Positions 8,489 through 17,742 of a stretch of 64,000 nucleotides of DNA are shown piece after piece; the first letter of the stretch is position 1, and every line of letters starts with the position of its first letter. This stretch comes from JADZEM01 sp046328125 (GTDB lineage: Bacteria > Chloroflexota > UBA6077 > JACCZL01), in the NCBI GenBank assembly GCA_046328125.1, contig JAXLXF010000030.1:1-64000 (forward strand), read 5' to 3'. The position numbers were made by a program, and so were the translations under genes. The notes below the pieces were generated by a model, which was not told the DNA's origin, did not search any database, and saw only the letters and a program-made list of their open reading frames with translations.

Positions 8489-9685
8489 ATGCCCTGTCGT
8501 ACCGACGATGCACCGGGCCAAGGATTCGCACACGCCCTCCTGAGGTGGGGCGCCAGCCTCCCAGAGCGCCGCGGGGTGCGCGCACTGACGGCGTTCGTGG
8601 TTGCCCTGGCGCTGTTGGCAGGACAGCCCTCTCTCCCTGCCAGCGCAGCCAATCCGACCCTCGCGGTCACACCCAGCTCCCTGGTGCTGGACAGCGGTCA
8701 GCAGGGCACCGTCAAGGTGACGTGGGCCAGTGGTGGGCCAGCGGCGGCCAGCGTCCGCTTCCACACCGAGGCCGATCCGCAGTGGCAGATCACCGCCTTG
8801 AGCGGCGCCACTGGTTCGAATCAACCGTTCACGGTCGCCTGTTGCCACACCTACACGTTCGCCCTGTTCACCACGGCCGGAAGTCAGATGCTCGGTGCGC
8901 CGCCAGTGACCGTGGTGACCAAGCCGAAAGTCATCCTCGACCTCGGCTGCATGCTCCAATGCATCACCCAGGCGATACTTGGGCCGCACGGCACCTATGC
9001 GGACTTCTTCATCAAGACGAACGAGACGGCGATCATCTCGATCCAGGCGAGCACCCAGCCGCCGAATGCCGACGGCACGTTCACGGGCAAGCCGCTGGCG
9101 GCGAGCGTGGTCGGGTTCCTGCCCAGCACCCAGTTCAACGGGACTCTCCCCGATCTCGTGCCGGACACCCAGTACCACTACGTCGTCAAGGCCACCGACC
9201 AGGGCGGCCAGACGTCCCGCCAGACCGGCACCTTCACGACAAAGAAGCGGTTCGTGAAAGTGACGTTCACCAAGATCTGGGTGACCGACGACGGCGACGG
9301 CGGTTTCTCTGGCGTAGGCGAGCTGGCCTTCTACGCCTGGCTCAACAACGTGGGCATCAACGCGATCTCGCAGCCGGCGAACACCTGGCCGCTCCTCTTC
9401 ACAGCCCCGATGGGCTCGGGTGACTCGGTGCTGCTCGACACGGTGGTGGAAGCGCCGAATCCGGGCGCACAGCTCACGGTGAAGGTGCTGGGCCACGACG
9501 ACGACGGCTCCGGAGATTGCTTCGTCATACTCAAGTGCGATGATTGGAACGAGGTGTCCAAGACGGTCAACGTCGCGAAGAGTGGCCCCGGCCAGGAAGC
9601 CTTCAGCGACAGCTTCAAGATGGTCACGCCCAGCGGCGCGGTGGAGTTCGAGGTGTTCGTGACCTATCAGGTCCTCTACAAGTAG
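8489..9685 (+). CDS. Secreted fibronectin-III-like protein
   Basis: A 398-residue protein with a long N-terminal extension and a signal peptide (hydrophobic core near residues 35-50, cleavage-like ASAA near 55). Two Ig/fibronectin-like domains follow, with LVPDTQYHYVVKATDQGGQT near residue 230 a clear Fn3 strand pattern. The C-terminal part contains WVTDDGDGGFSGVGELAFYA and LGHDDDGSGDCFVILKCDDW, acidic loops that could bind calcium. Cysteines occur as CC near 119 and later pairs. ATG at 8489 is preceded by GGGGAGG. The function is unknown; adhesion or structure is only a guess. Confidence 0.72.
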   Translation: MPCRTDDAPGQGFAHALLRWGASLPERRGVRALTAFVVALALLAGQPSLPASAANPTLAVTPSSLVLDSGQQGTVKVTWASGGPAAASVRFHTEADPQWQITALSGATGSNQPFTVACCHTYTFALFTTAGSQMLGAPPVTVVTKPKVILDLGCMLQCITQAILGPHGTYADFFIKTNETAIISIQASTQPPNADGTFTGKPLAASVVGFLPSTQFNGTLPDLVPDTQYHYVVKATDQGGQTSRQTGTFTTKKRFVKVTFTKIWVTDDGDGGFSGVGELAFYAWLNNVGINAISQPANTWPLLFTAPMGSGDSVLLDTVVEAPNPGAQLTVKVLGHDDDGSGDCFVILKCDDWNEVSKTVNVAKSGPGQEAFSDSFKMVTPSGAVEFEVFVTYQVLYK

Positions 9686-9758
9686 TAGTGGCTGGCGACG
9701 CAGGGCGCTCGGGAGCCGCTTCGGCCATCCGTCGCGGGCACCAGAGGCGCGGCGGGCG

Positions 9759-10856
9759 TCAGTGGAACGGATCGACGTCGAACAGTTGGAGCGGGGTCAG
9801 CCGCGCGATGTACGCCTTCAACTGGCCGCCGTCCACCAGATCCTGCGCCAGCCTGCGGGCCTGCTTGTACTCCTTGACGAGGTCGTCGCGGAGCTCGCCG
9901 GTGTCGCGGCCGGCGTCCTGGGCCTCGTGGTAGGCGATCGAGGCGTCGTTCACCTCGCCGTAGGCGTCCACCAGCTTCGCCAGTGGCTCGCGCGCGTCCC
10001 CCACCACGTCCTGGGCGGTCGGGAACATGTCCACCAGCACCAGGATCGAGCGGAGCGCCTTGCGGACGTCGTGGAAGTCCGCCTCCTGATCCGGGTCCAG
10101 GATGTCGTCCACCAGCAGGCCGTCGTGCACGAGGTTGGCGAGCCCGTTGCCGCTGACCAGCGCCACAATCGCCAGGGCGCTCTTGTCGGCGTCCGGCGTG
10201 ACGTCGGCGTTGCGCCAGAGGCGGGGCTGGTCCTTCTTCCTGAGATCCACCAGCTCCGCCTTCGGCTGCTTGACGAACTGCAAGAACGCCTGCCGCTGCT
10301 GGGTGTTGCGGAGCCACTCAAGCGAGGCGATCATCGCCGCGCCGCGCGCCGACTGCTCGTCCGGGTCGATCGGCTGGCCGGTCAGCTTGGCCTGGTCTGA
10401 CAGGTCTTTGAACTGGCCGATCGCCTCGTACGCCGCGTCAACCTGCCCGCGCAGCTGCTCCAGCCGATCCGGATCGTACAGAAAGGCGTTGAAGTCCAGC
10501 ATCAGGCGCAGGTCGAGCAGCCGCTTCCGGAGGTCGGACGATTTCATCTGCTCCGGGTTGACGTTCTGCGGGATCTTCCGCACCTCGTCGTAGACGACCG
10601 TCGCGTAGGTGAGCAGCGCGTCCGGAGCGGCCTGCTGGTAGGTGCGCCGCTCGATCGCCCGGTCGAACTGCGGGGTGCCGTCCGGGCCGGGCTGGGTCAC
10701 GATCTGGCGCGCGCCGTCCTGGAGCACGTCCGACTGCTGCCGTGTCTGCTCGGCCGAGGCGCCGGGTGGGGCGGCCAGCGCGCCCAGCGCCAGGCTGCCG
10801 ACCATTACCCCGATCAGGAGCAGCCCGCGGATCGGTTTCCCTGTCACCGTCACCAC
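9759..10856 (-). CDS. Secreted alpha-helical hypothetical protein (CHAD-like motif)
   Basis: A 365-residue exported protein: signal peptide GLLLIGVMVGSLALGALAAP near residues 10-29, then an almost entirely helical mature part. Residues near 262-275 read FHDVRKALRSILVLVD, which resembles the 'H.lRv..RrlR..l..f' helix of CHAD domains, and the rest of the C-terminal half could form a helix bundle. CHAD domains bind polyphosphate, but an exported CHAD-like bundle would be unusual and the match rests on one helix. The GTG start at 10856 is followed by other possible starts. The gene is convergent with the Fn3-like gene. Confidence 0.68.
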   Translation of the reverse strand: MVTVTGKPIRGLLLIGVMVGSLALGALAAPPGASAEQTRQQSDVLQDGARQIVTQPGPDGTPQFDRAIERRTYQQAAPDALLTYATVVYDEVRKIPQNVNPEQMKSSDLRKRLLDLRLMLDFNAFLYDPDRLEQLRGQVDAAYEAIGQFKDLSDQAKLTGQPIDPDEQSARGAAMIASLEWLRNTQQRQAFLQFVKQPKAELVDLRKKDQPRLWRNADVTPDADKSALAIVALVSGNGLANLVHDGLLVDDILDPDQEADFHDVRKALRSILVLVDMFPTAQDVVGDAREPLAKLVDAYGEVNDASIAYHEAQDAGRDTGELRDDLVKEYKQARRLAQDLVDGGQLKAYIARLTPLQLFDVDPFH

Positions 10857-11033
10857 ACCCCGTCACCATTCTGCCAGACTGCCCCGTCACCACACCCCGC
10901 GCCCGTCCGGATTCTATCCGAGGGCGCGGGTAGGGGCGTGAGACCTGCGCAGTGAAGTGCCCATGAGTCCAACAAACGAGAACTGATCTGGGGGTTCAAA
11001 GCGTGATGCTCGGGATGATGTGATGCCGCCGTC

Positions 11034-13271
11034 TCAGGCCGGGCCAGCCACGGCCTCCAGCAGGTCCGACAGGCGGTACGGTTTCGCGAGCAGCCCCTGG
11101 CCGCCCCGCGCCACCACGTCGGCCGGGTCGATCTGGGCGCCCCAGCCCGTGCTCAAGATGAAGCGCAGGCTCGGGGCGTGCTGACGGACCCGGTCCAACA
11201 GCTCCCAGCCGTTCATGCCGGCCCCGAGCCCGAGGTCCGAGAGCACGAGGTCGAACCCCGCGTCCGACTGCGTCAGCGTGTCGAGCGCCTGCTCGCCGGA
11301 CGCCACGGTGGTGACGTGGTGGCCGTGCGGCGCCAGCATCATCGCGACCATCCGCGCGATCGACGGCTCGTCGTCCACCACCAGGACGCGCAGTCCCAGG
11401 CGCGCCGGTGCGGGATCCGGTTTCTTCGGCGGCGGCGTCGGCGCGGCGCTTGTCGCGGGCAGGCTGATGCTCACCGACGTCCCCTTGCCCGGCAGTGAGC
11501 TGACTGACACCACGCCATCGTGACGCTCCACGATGCCGTAAACGATGGCCAGGCCCAGGCCGTTCCCGCGGGCGCCCTTGGTGGTGAAAAACGGCTCGAA
11601 CACACGTCGCAGCGCCTCCTGTGGAATGCCGATCCCCGTGTCCGCGACCTCGACGATCACGCGGTCACCCTGCGTCTGCGCCGACAGCCGAATCACGCCG
11701 CCCTCAGGCAGGGCGTCTACGGCGTTGAAGATCAGATTCGTGATCGCCTCGCGGAGCGCCGACGGCCAGCCCATCACTAGCGTCTCGCCGGTGATCTCGA
11801 CGACGGTCGAGATCGGGCAGCCCTGCTGCTGGGCGGCGTCACGCCAGCGTGGGGCGGTCAGCGTGGCGACCTCGCGGAGCAGGCTGCCCACGTCCACGAT
11901 CTCGGCCGGGCCATCCTGCGTCGGGCGCGCGAACGCGAGCAGCCGCTTGACAGACTCGGAGCCGTCCATCGCGGCCCGTGCCACCACGTCCAGCGCCTCA
12001 CGCGCGGCGCCCAGGTGCGGGGGTGTCCCATCCAGCGACCGTGTCGCCAGGTCGGCGTAGCCGGCCACCAGGCCGAGATACTGGTTCAGGTCGTGGGCCA
12101 CGCCGCTTGCCATCTGCCCGAGTGCACGCAGCTTCTCACCCTGCACTTCGCGCTCGCGGCGATACCGTTCCTCGGTCGTCTCACGCCCGATCCAGACGAC
12201 GCCCGTGATCTCGCCGCGATCGTCGCGGAGCGGGCTGGCCGACGTGGAGATCCACGCTTCACGACCGGCCTCGGTCACGATCCGGAGCTCCGCCAGCGCG
12301 GTCTCGCCGTGCAACGCTCGTGCGAACGTCCGCTCGGCCGGGCTGATCTCGACGCCGTCGACACCAAATGTCTTCCAGGGCAGCGACGGCCACGGCCAGA
12401 CCCTGGAAGCCGGACCATGCTCCCAGAACCCGTCCGGCACGCCAAACAGGGTATGTGCGGACCGGTTCGCCATCACCACGCGCCCCTGGCTGTCCGCCAC
12501 CAGCACGGCGTCCGCCATCTGCTCCAGGATCGCCGCCTTCGCCGCCGCCTCGTGGCGGACCTGGGCCAGCAGCGCGTCGCGCTCGCGCTCCGCCCGCAGA
12601 CGGTCCGTGATGTCGGTGATCACCGCCAGGACGGCCTCGTGACCCTCGAACGTCAGGTGATGGGCGGCGACTTCCACCTCGCGGATCTGGCCGTTCTTGC
12701 GCCGGTGCCGAGCGTACCGCGGCGGGCGATAGATCCAGCGCTGCGCCCGCACCGTCTGCTCGACGTAGGTGGTGAACGACGCGACGTCTTCTTCGGGGCG
12801 GACGTCGGTGACGCGCATGGTGAGGAGCTCGTCACGTGGATAGCCATACGCCGCGATAGCTGCCTCGTTCGCGTCCAGGAAGCGGAGCGTTTCGAGATCA
12901 TAGACCCACATCGGAAGCGGGTGGCTGACGAACAACTGGCGGACCAGCAGCGCGCCGAACGGGGCAGGCGCCTGATGGTTGGAAGTCGTGTCCGTGGCGT
13001 CCTCGGCCAGGCCGTCCGGCACGAGGCGTGACTCAGCGCCGTGCCGGTCGTTCACGCGCCGGTCACCGTCTGGCTGCGCCGCCAGCCCTGGCTCGTCGTT
13101 CGCGTTCGCGTGCTCGGACGCGCCAGTCGTCGCCGCTCCCTGGGCTCGTGGTTCACCAGCCAGCTCCCGTCGTGCATCGTTGCCATCGCCGTCCGATAGG
13201 GAAGCTTCCTCGGGTGCCGCGCCATCCTCGGCGCGAGCTGCCGACAAACCGGGCTGTACGGTGGTGCGCAC
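11034..13271 (-). CDS. Hybrid PAS histidine kinase with receiver domain
   Basis: A soluble hybrid sensor kinase of about 745 residues. The first 100 residues are low complexity, so translation may begin further in than the GTG at 13271. Two PAS domains follow (about 108-225 and 245-370; HPLPMWVYDLETLRFLDAN and MADAVLVADSQGRVVMANR). The H-box ALGQMASGVAHDLNQYLG places the phosphorylated histidine near 393. The N box (REAITNLIFNAVDALPE), G1 (DTGIGIPQE) and G2 (GNGLGLAIVYG) follow, then a receiver with VVDDEP, phosphoacceptor VLSDLGLG and AKPY. No transmembrane segment is seen, so it senses a cytoplasmic cue. No partner regulator is adjacent. Confidence 0.93.
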   Translation of the reverse strand: MRTTVQPGLSAARAEDGAAPEEASLSDGDGNDARRELAGEPRAQGAATTGASEHANANDEPGLAAQPDGDRRVNDRHGAESRLVPDGLAEDATDTTSNHQAPAPFGALLVRQLFVSHPLPMWVYDLETLRFLDANEAAIAAYGYPRDELLTMRVTDVRPEEDVASFTTYVEQTVRAQRWIYRPPRYARHRRKNGQIREVEVAAHHLTFEGHEAVLAVITDITDRLRAERERDALLAQVRHEAAAKAAILEQMADAVLVADSQGRVVMANRSAHTLFGVPDGFWEHGPASRVWPWPSLPWKTFGVDGVEISPAERTFARALHGETALAELRIVTEAGREAWISTSASPLRDDRGEITGVVWIGRETTEERYRREREVQGEKLRALGQMASGVAHDLNQYLGLVAGYADLATRSLDGTPPHLGAAREALDVVARAAMDGSESVKRLLAFARPTQDGPAEIVDVGSLLREVATLTAPRWRDAAQQQGCPISTVVEITGETLVMGWPSALREAITNLIFNAVDALPEGGVIRLSAQTQGDRVIVEVADTGIGIPQEALRRVFEPFFTTKGARGNGLGLAIVYGIVERHDGVVSVSSLPGKGTSVSISLPATSAAPTPPPKKPDPAPARLGLRVLVVDDEPSIARMVAMMLAPHGHHVTTVASGEQALDTLTQSDAGFDLVLSDLGLGAGMNGWELLDRVRQHAPSLRFILSTGWGAQIDPADVVARGGQGLLAKPYRLSDLLEAVAGPA

Positions 13272-13445
13272 AGTGCGTGGACGTCTCGGACATCCGCACT
13301 CGCTCTAGAAACGTGTCGCGCCGGAGGGCGGGGACGGGCGGTCGTCCGCGTGTCACGAGTCAGTGACGGCGGACCGAGAGGGTCGCTGCCATTCCTGGCG
13401 AGCGGCTGAGCCAGAGAGCGCGTCCAGAGCCGACGACGTGCCGGG

Positions 13446-14180
13446 TCAGGCGGACGGGGGCCGTATCGAGCGCGGCCAGGTGTCGCCGGGCGCGAGGCGG
13501 CGGCCGGTCTCACCGGCGGCCCCGGCGAACGTGCCGGCGTCGATCCGGCTCGGATCGAGCAGCACCTCGATCTGGTGGAGGATGCGCGCCGTGGCGCCCC
13601 AGATCTTGTGCTCGCCGTACCGATAGAAGCTGACCCGCCTGGGTGTCCCCTGAAACTCCCACACCTCCTCCTCGAGGGCTGTCGGATCGAGCAAGTGGGC
13701 CAGCGGCAGGTCGATCACCTCGGCCACCTCGGCCGGCGCCGGCCGAAACGCCGGCCGGTGGGGGGTGTACGCCACGAACGGGGCCAGCGCATAGTGGGTG
13801 GCGACGATGTGCTCCAGCTCCAGCCGCCCCCACAATGTGAGAACGGACGGATCGACGCCGAGCTCTTCGTCCGTCTCGCGCAGGGCGGTGCGAAGCAGCG
13901 AGCCGTCCTCGAGGTCATAGCGGCCGCCGGGCAGCGAGATCTGCCCGCTGTGGCGCCGGAGCGCGGTGGTCCGCCGAGTCAGGACGACGTGCGGCTCCGG
14001 GCCGGTTTCCCCCCCTGCCTGCTGGTACGGATAGAGCAGCACCAGCCCGGCCGCCAGCGTTCGCCCCTCCGGATCGTCCTCCGGCACGATGTCCAGGCCG
14101 GTCGGGCCGAGGCCGGCGGCGAGCAGCGCGGCGTGGAGACGCTCCAGGAGGCTGTCAGCCACCTGGAGCTTCCCGAACAC
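13446..14180 (-). CDS. Nudix hydrolase, CoA diphosphatase type
   Basis: A 244-residue Nudix enzyme. VVLTRRTTALRRHSGQISLP leads directly into the Nudix box GGRYDLEDGSLLRTALRE-TDEELGV, and this pairing is the hallmark of the CoA pyrophosphatase (NudL/UPF0035) group, which cuts CoA to phosphopantetheine and 3',5'-ADP. The box has the CoAse-type aspartate spacing rather than the standard glutamate. The frame opens with GTG at 14180, directly beside a palindrome and with no visible ribosome site; a GTG six codons inside (14162) after GGAAGC is a credible alternative. Confidence 0.88.
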   Translation of the reverse strand: MFGKLQVADSLLERLHAALLAAGLGPTGLDIVPEDDPEGRTLAAGLVLLYPYQQAGGETGPEPHVVLTRRTTALRRHSGQISLPGGRYDLEDGSLLRTALRETDEELGVDPSVLTLWGRLELEHIVATHYALAPFVAYTPHRPAFRPAPAEVAEVIDLPLAHLLDPTALEEEVWEFQGTPRRVSFYRYGEHKIWGATARILHQIEVLLDPSRIDAGTFAGAAGETGRRLAPGDTWPRSIRPPSA

Positions 14181-14290
14181 GCCGTGGACTGAAGTCCACG
14201 TCTACCGTTGGTGCGTGGGGACGCCACGCCGAGCACCATCCCCGTCGCGTAGCGACGGTCCAATGGTAGCCGTGGACTTCAGTCCACGGC
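14181..14290. repeat. REP-like inverted repeat element
   Basis: Arms at 14181-14206 and 14265-14290 match at 25 of 26 positions. Each arm begins with the palindrome GTGGACTGAAGTCCAC, and an inner hairpin CCGTCGCGTAGCGACGG lies near 14241. It sits between the Nudix and RraA-like genes, both on the minus strand. Confidence 0.8.
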
Positions 14291-14332
14291 TCCAGGGTGT
14301 CGACATGCGGCCCCGAGCTGGCTGTGGGCGCA

Positions 14333-15073
14333 CTAGTGTGACTTCTTCCATTCAGCATACTTCTCGAGGGTCGCGGCGTTTGGCGGATAGCATTCGCTCA
14401 CCGGCACGCCCTGCTGGACCAGCCCGCGAATGAACTCCTCCTTGTGCTCCTGATCGGAGCAGACGTCCGCGATCTCCTGGGCCAGCTCGGCCGGGATCGC
14501 CACCGCGCCGTCGTCGTCCGCCAGGATGTAGTCGCCGGGCACCACCGTCACCCCGAACGCGCGGACCGGCAGGTTCCAGTCCAGGCTGACCAGCGTCGAG
14601 TTGAACCCGAGCCCCTGTACGCCTCGGCTCCAGGCCGGCAGCCCTACCAGCTCGCGGATCTGGGCCGCGTCGCGAATTGCGCCGTCGCAGAGGATGCCGA
14701 CGGCCCCGCGGTACTTGACCCGGGCGGCCAGAATGTCCCCGGTCGTGGCGCCGCTCTGGTCGCCGCCGCAATCGATCACCAGGAAGTCGCCAGGATTCAG
14801 CGCCTCGATGGCGACCCACATCGGGTCTTTGGTGTTGCGATCCTCCTCTGAGGTTGCCAGATCCGGCCGGCGCGGCCCGAGCCGCAGGGTGACGGCGCGG
14901 CCACACGCCTTAGCGCCGCGCTGAATCGGCGCAGCCCCCAGCATGAAGGTGTACGGATACCCACGCCGCCAGAGCATCGCGGAGGCGGTGGCGGTGGTGA
15001 CTCTCGTCAGGGTCTCGCGGAGATCGGCGTCGGCCGTGCGCTGGCCGGCGGCCTGACTGGTGGCCTGGCTCAT
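14333..15073 (-). CDS. RraA-like / HMG aldolase family protein
   Basis: A 246-residue member of the RraA-like superfamily, which includes 4-hydroxy-4-methyl-2-oxoglutarate aldolases, oxaloacetate decarboxylases and the E. coli RNase E inhibitor. The signatures seen are GDFLVIDCGGDQSGATTGDI, the substrate-binding GAIRDAAQIRELVGLP (GxxRD) and the end DYILADDDGAVAIPAELAQE. Length and the acid-rich metal site suggest an aldolase or decarboxylase of a small keto acid rather than RNase regulation. The ATG at 15073 follows AGGAG. No catabolic partners are adjacent. Confidence 0.85.
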   Translation of the reverse strand: MSQATSQAAGQRTADADLRETLTRVTTATASAMLWRRGYPYTFMLGAAPIQRGAKACGRAVTLRLGPRRPDLATSEEDRNTKDPMWVAIEALNPGDFLVIDCGGDQSGATTGDILAARVKYRGAVGILCDGAIRDAAQIRELVGLPAWSRGVQGLGFNSTLVSLDWNLPVRAFGVTVVPGDYILADDDGAVAIPAELAQEIADVCSDQEHKEEFIRGLVQQGVPVSECYPPNAATLEKYAEWKKSH

Positions 15074-15176
15074 CGTGCTCGCTCCTAGGCGCCCCGTCGT
15101 CGGAGCGCCACAGAGAGTCTAGCCGGCCGGGGCGGTTCAGGGTGCCCGTCGGGTTCTTGCATCGTGCCCTGGCCAT

Positions 15177-15278
15177 GGACTGAAGTCCACGTCTACCAGT
15201 GGGCCGTCGCTACGCGACGGGATGGACGGCACCGGCATGGCGTAGCCACGCACCAACGGTAGACGTGGACTTCAGTCC
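15177..15278. repeat. REP-like inverted repeat element in a 435-base gap
   Basis: Perfect 21-bp arms at 15177-15197 and 15258-15278 enclose the hairpin CCGTCGCTACGCGACGG near 15204. The element fills the middle of the gap between the RraA-like gene and the chemotaxis receptor. The remaining bases, 15279-15509, have no recognisable gene and probably hold the receptor promoter, which I cannot place. Confidence 0.85.
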
Positions 15279-15509
15279 ACGGCTCGCGCTCCTCTGGCGC
15301 ATCGGTCACCTGGCCGATCTTTCAAGTCTCGGTGGAAAACCGGTCGAAGAATATGTCTCGTCTTGCCGATGTCCACCGTTTGTCCACTTCAGAGCCCAGG
15401 CACGAGACCAATCGGTACCGTGTGCCGCGGCGCCGGCGAACGCCGCGGCGGGCTCTCGCATGAGAGGGTGGCCTCGGGACAGGCCAGGAGAGAGGGGTTA
15501 GACATCGTG

Positions 15510-17597
15510 ATGGGACTGGGTATTCGTGGGAAGCTGCTCGGCAGCTTCGGGCTCGTCCTGGCGATGACCGTCGCGATCGGCCTGCTTGGACTCACCAGCA
15601 TGTCGCGGCTGGACGGGCTGCTAGGGGACATGTACGCACAGCAGGTTGTCGGTCTCGGGCACGTGCTGTCCGCTGACGCCGAGCTGATCGCCAGCGGGCG
15701 CGACGAGCAGCAGGCGATCCTCGCCGAGGACCGCGCCGAGATCGAGAAGCACGCCCAGGCGTCTCGCACGCATCTCACGGCGGTGTCCAGGCACCTGGAC
15801 GAGGCCGAAAAGGCGAGCGCGACGGATGAGGACCGGCGGGCGATCCAGGCCGTTCGCACGAGCCTCCAGGCAGTCCAGACCAGCCGGGAGCAGGTGCTGA
15901 CGCTCGCGCTATCCGGCAAGGACGCCGAGGCCGTCACGAAGGCCGCCGAGCTGCGAGTCGCTGTGGACAAGGTAGACGCGGCGCTGTTGACGATCCAGGA
16001 TGCCCGGCAGGCGAACGCGCGCAAGGTCGCCGACGAGGCGCAGGCGTCGCACGACGCGGCGCGGCTGACGATGCTGGGCCTGCTCGCGGTCGCCATCGTG
16101 GTCGGCGTCGGCGTCTCGCTGACGATCGCGCGGAGCGTGGTCGTGGCCGTCAACGCGATTCAGCGGACGACGACCTCGCTGGCCGACAATTGCGCCACCT
16201 GGCTGGCCGACGCACTGCGGGCGGTTGCCGAGGGCGACCTGAGCATCAAGCTGACCCCGGTCACGCCGCTGATCGAAGGCTACGGTCGGGACGAGCTCGG
16301 CCAGCTCTCGGCCACCACCAACGCGCTGCGCAACAAGATCGTCGCGTGCATCGGCGCCTACGAGGAGGGGCGGACCGGCCTGCGCACCATCGTGACCCAG
16401 GTCCGCGCCACCGCCGACAGCGTCGCCGACACCAGCCTCCAGTTGGGGCAGGCTAGCAACCAGACCAGCAACGCGGTTCAGCACGTCACTCAGGCGATCC
16501 AGAGCGTGGCGCTGGGCGCCCAGGAGACCAGCCAGTCGTCGCAGACCTCCAACGCCGCCGTCGATCAGCTGGCGCAGGTGGTGGAGAGCGTGGCGCGTGG
16601 CGCTCAGGAGCAGGCGCGCCAGATCCAGGGCGCATCGACCACCACGTCTCAGATGGCCGGGCGCATCGACGAAGTCGCCGAGAACGCCCAGTCCGTGGCG
16701 ACGGCCAGCCAGCAGACCCGAGCATCGGCGGCCCACGGCGCCCAGGCAGTCCGCGACACCGTGACCGGCATGCAGGAGATCAAGGCCGTCGTGATCGAGG
16801 CGGCGACGAAGGTCGAGGAGCTCGGGAAGCTTGGCGAGAAGATCGGGGCGGTGGTCGAGACGATCGACGACATCGCAGAGCAGACCAACCTGCTGGCCCT
16901 GAACGCCGCCATCGAGGCAGCGCGGGCTGGCGAGCACGGGCGGGGCTTCGCGGTCGTCGCGGACGAGGTCCGGAAGCTGGCCGAGAGAAGCCAGCGCGAG
17001 ACCCGCGCGATCTCGGAGCTGATCGTCGGGGTTCAGGCCGGCACCAAGCAGGCCGTGGCGGCGATGGAGGCTGGGTCGGAGCGGGTGGCCCAGGGCGCAT
17101 TCAAGGCGGACCAGGCCGGGGAAGCGCTCGGCGAGATCCTGTCGGCGGTCGAGGCGACGGTCAGCCAGGTCGGCGAGATCGCGCAGGCGGCCCAGGAGCT
17201 GTCGGTGGGCGCGCGCTCGGTGGTCGAGGCGATGGAGTCGATCTCGGCGGTCGTCGAGGAGAGCTCGGCGGCGACCGAGGAGATGGCGGCCCAGGCCGGC
17301 CAGGTGACGGCCGGCATCCAGTCGATCGCCGCGGTGGCCGAGGAGAACGACGCGACCACGGCGGACGTCTCGGCCTCGGCAGAGGAGATGAGCGCGCAAG
17401 TCGAGGAGATCACGGCCCAGGCCGACGAGCTCTCGACGTCCGCCGAGCAGCTCAGGAGCCTGGTGGCACGGTTCCACCTGGGCGTCGAGGACGCGCCAGC
17501 AGCGGAGAGCAGCTCGGACGGCGTCGTCGCACGGCGGCGCGTCGAGGACTGGCAGGGCAGCCGCGCGACCGTGGGAGCGCGCCGCCAGGCCGTCTAG
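15510..17597 (+). CDS. Methyl-accepting chemotaxis protein
   Basis: A 695-residue transmembrane receptor. TM1 lies near residues 8-30, a four-helix-bundle sensor fills about 31-190 (rich in heptads, with SGRDEQQAILAEDRAEIEKH), and TM2 is near 192-212 (MLGLLAVAIVVGVGVSLTIA). An atypical HAMP region follows, then a long signalling coiled coil with the conserved tip EQTNLLALNAAIEAARAGE and GRGFAVVADEVRKLAERS. I chose ATG at 15510; a GTG directly before it is also possible. No CheA, CheW or flagellar genes are nearby, so it feeds a system encoded elsewhere. A strong terminator follows. Confidence 0.93.
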   Translation: MGLGIRGKLLGSFGLVLAMTVAIGLLGLTSMSRLDGLLGDMYAQQVVGLGHVLSADAELIASGRDEQQAILAEDRAEIEKHAQASRTHLTAVSRHLDEAEKASATDEDRRAIQAVRTSLQAVQTSREQVLTLALSGKDAEAVTKAAELRVAVDKVDAALLTIQDARQANARKVADEAQASHDAARLTMLGLLAVAIVVGVGVSLTIARSVVVAVNAIQRTTTSLADNCATWLADALRAVAEGDLSIKLTPVTPLIEGYGRDELGQLSATTNALRNKIVACIGAYEEGRTGLRTIVTQVRATADSVADTSLQLGQASNQTSNAVQHVTQAIQSVALGAQETSQSSQTSNAAVDQLAQVVESVARGAQEQARQIQGASTTTSQMAGRIDEVAENAQSVATASQQTRASAAHGAQAVRDTVTGMQEIKAVVIEAATKVEELGKLGEKIGAVVETIDDIAEQTNLLALNAAIEAARAGEHGRGFAVVADEVRKLAERSQRETRAISELIVGVQAGTKQAVAAMEAGSERVAQGAFKADQAGEALGEILSAVEATVSQVGEIAQAAQELSVGARSVVEAMESISAVVEESSAATEEMAAQAGQVTAGIQSIAAVAEENDATTADVSASAEEMSAQVEEITAQADELSTSAEQLRSLVARFHLGVEDAPAAESSSDGVVARRRVEDWQGSRATVGARRQAV

Positions 17598-17623
17598 CGA
17601 ACATACTCGCCCCCACCCCCCCT

Positions 17624-17663
17624 GCGACAGGCTCGGCCACCTGGCCGAGCCTGTCGCGCTTTT
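17624..17663 (+). terminator. Rho-independent terminator
   Basis: Sixteen-bp perfect stem GCGACAGGCTCGGCCA (17624-17639) with its complement at 17642-17657, a very tight loop, then GCTTTTG. It follows the chemotaxis receptor by 26 bases. Confidence 0.85.
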
Positions 17664-17742
17664 GCCTTCGTGGCGCTTCCGTGGGACTGTCGCTCCACGA
17701 CGCCACATGTCGTGATGTGTCGGCTTCTGCTGAAGGCTGGCC

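Noticed and set aside
15909..17708. Long minus-strand frame opposite the chemotaxis receptor
   Set aside because: Its composition is rich in Arg, Gly and Leu, as expected from the complement of a GC-rich gene.
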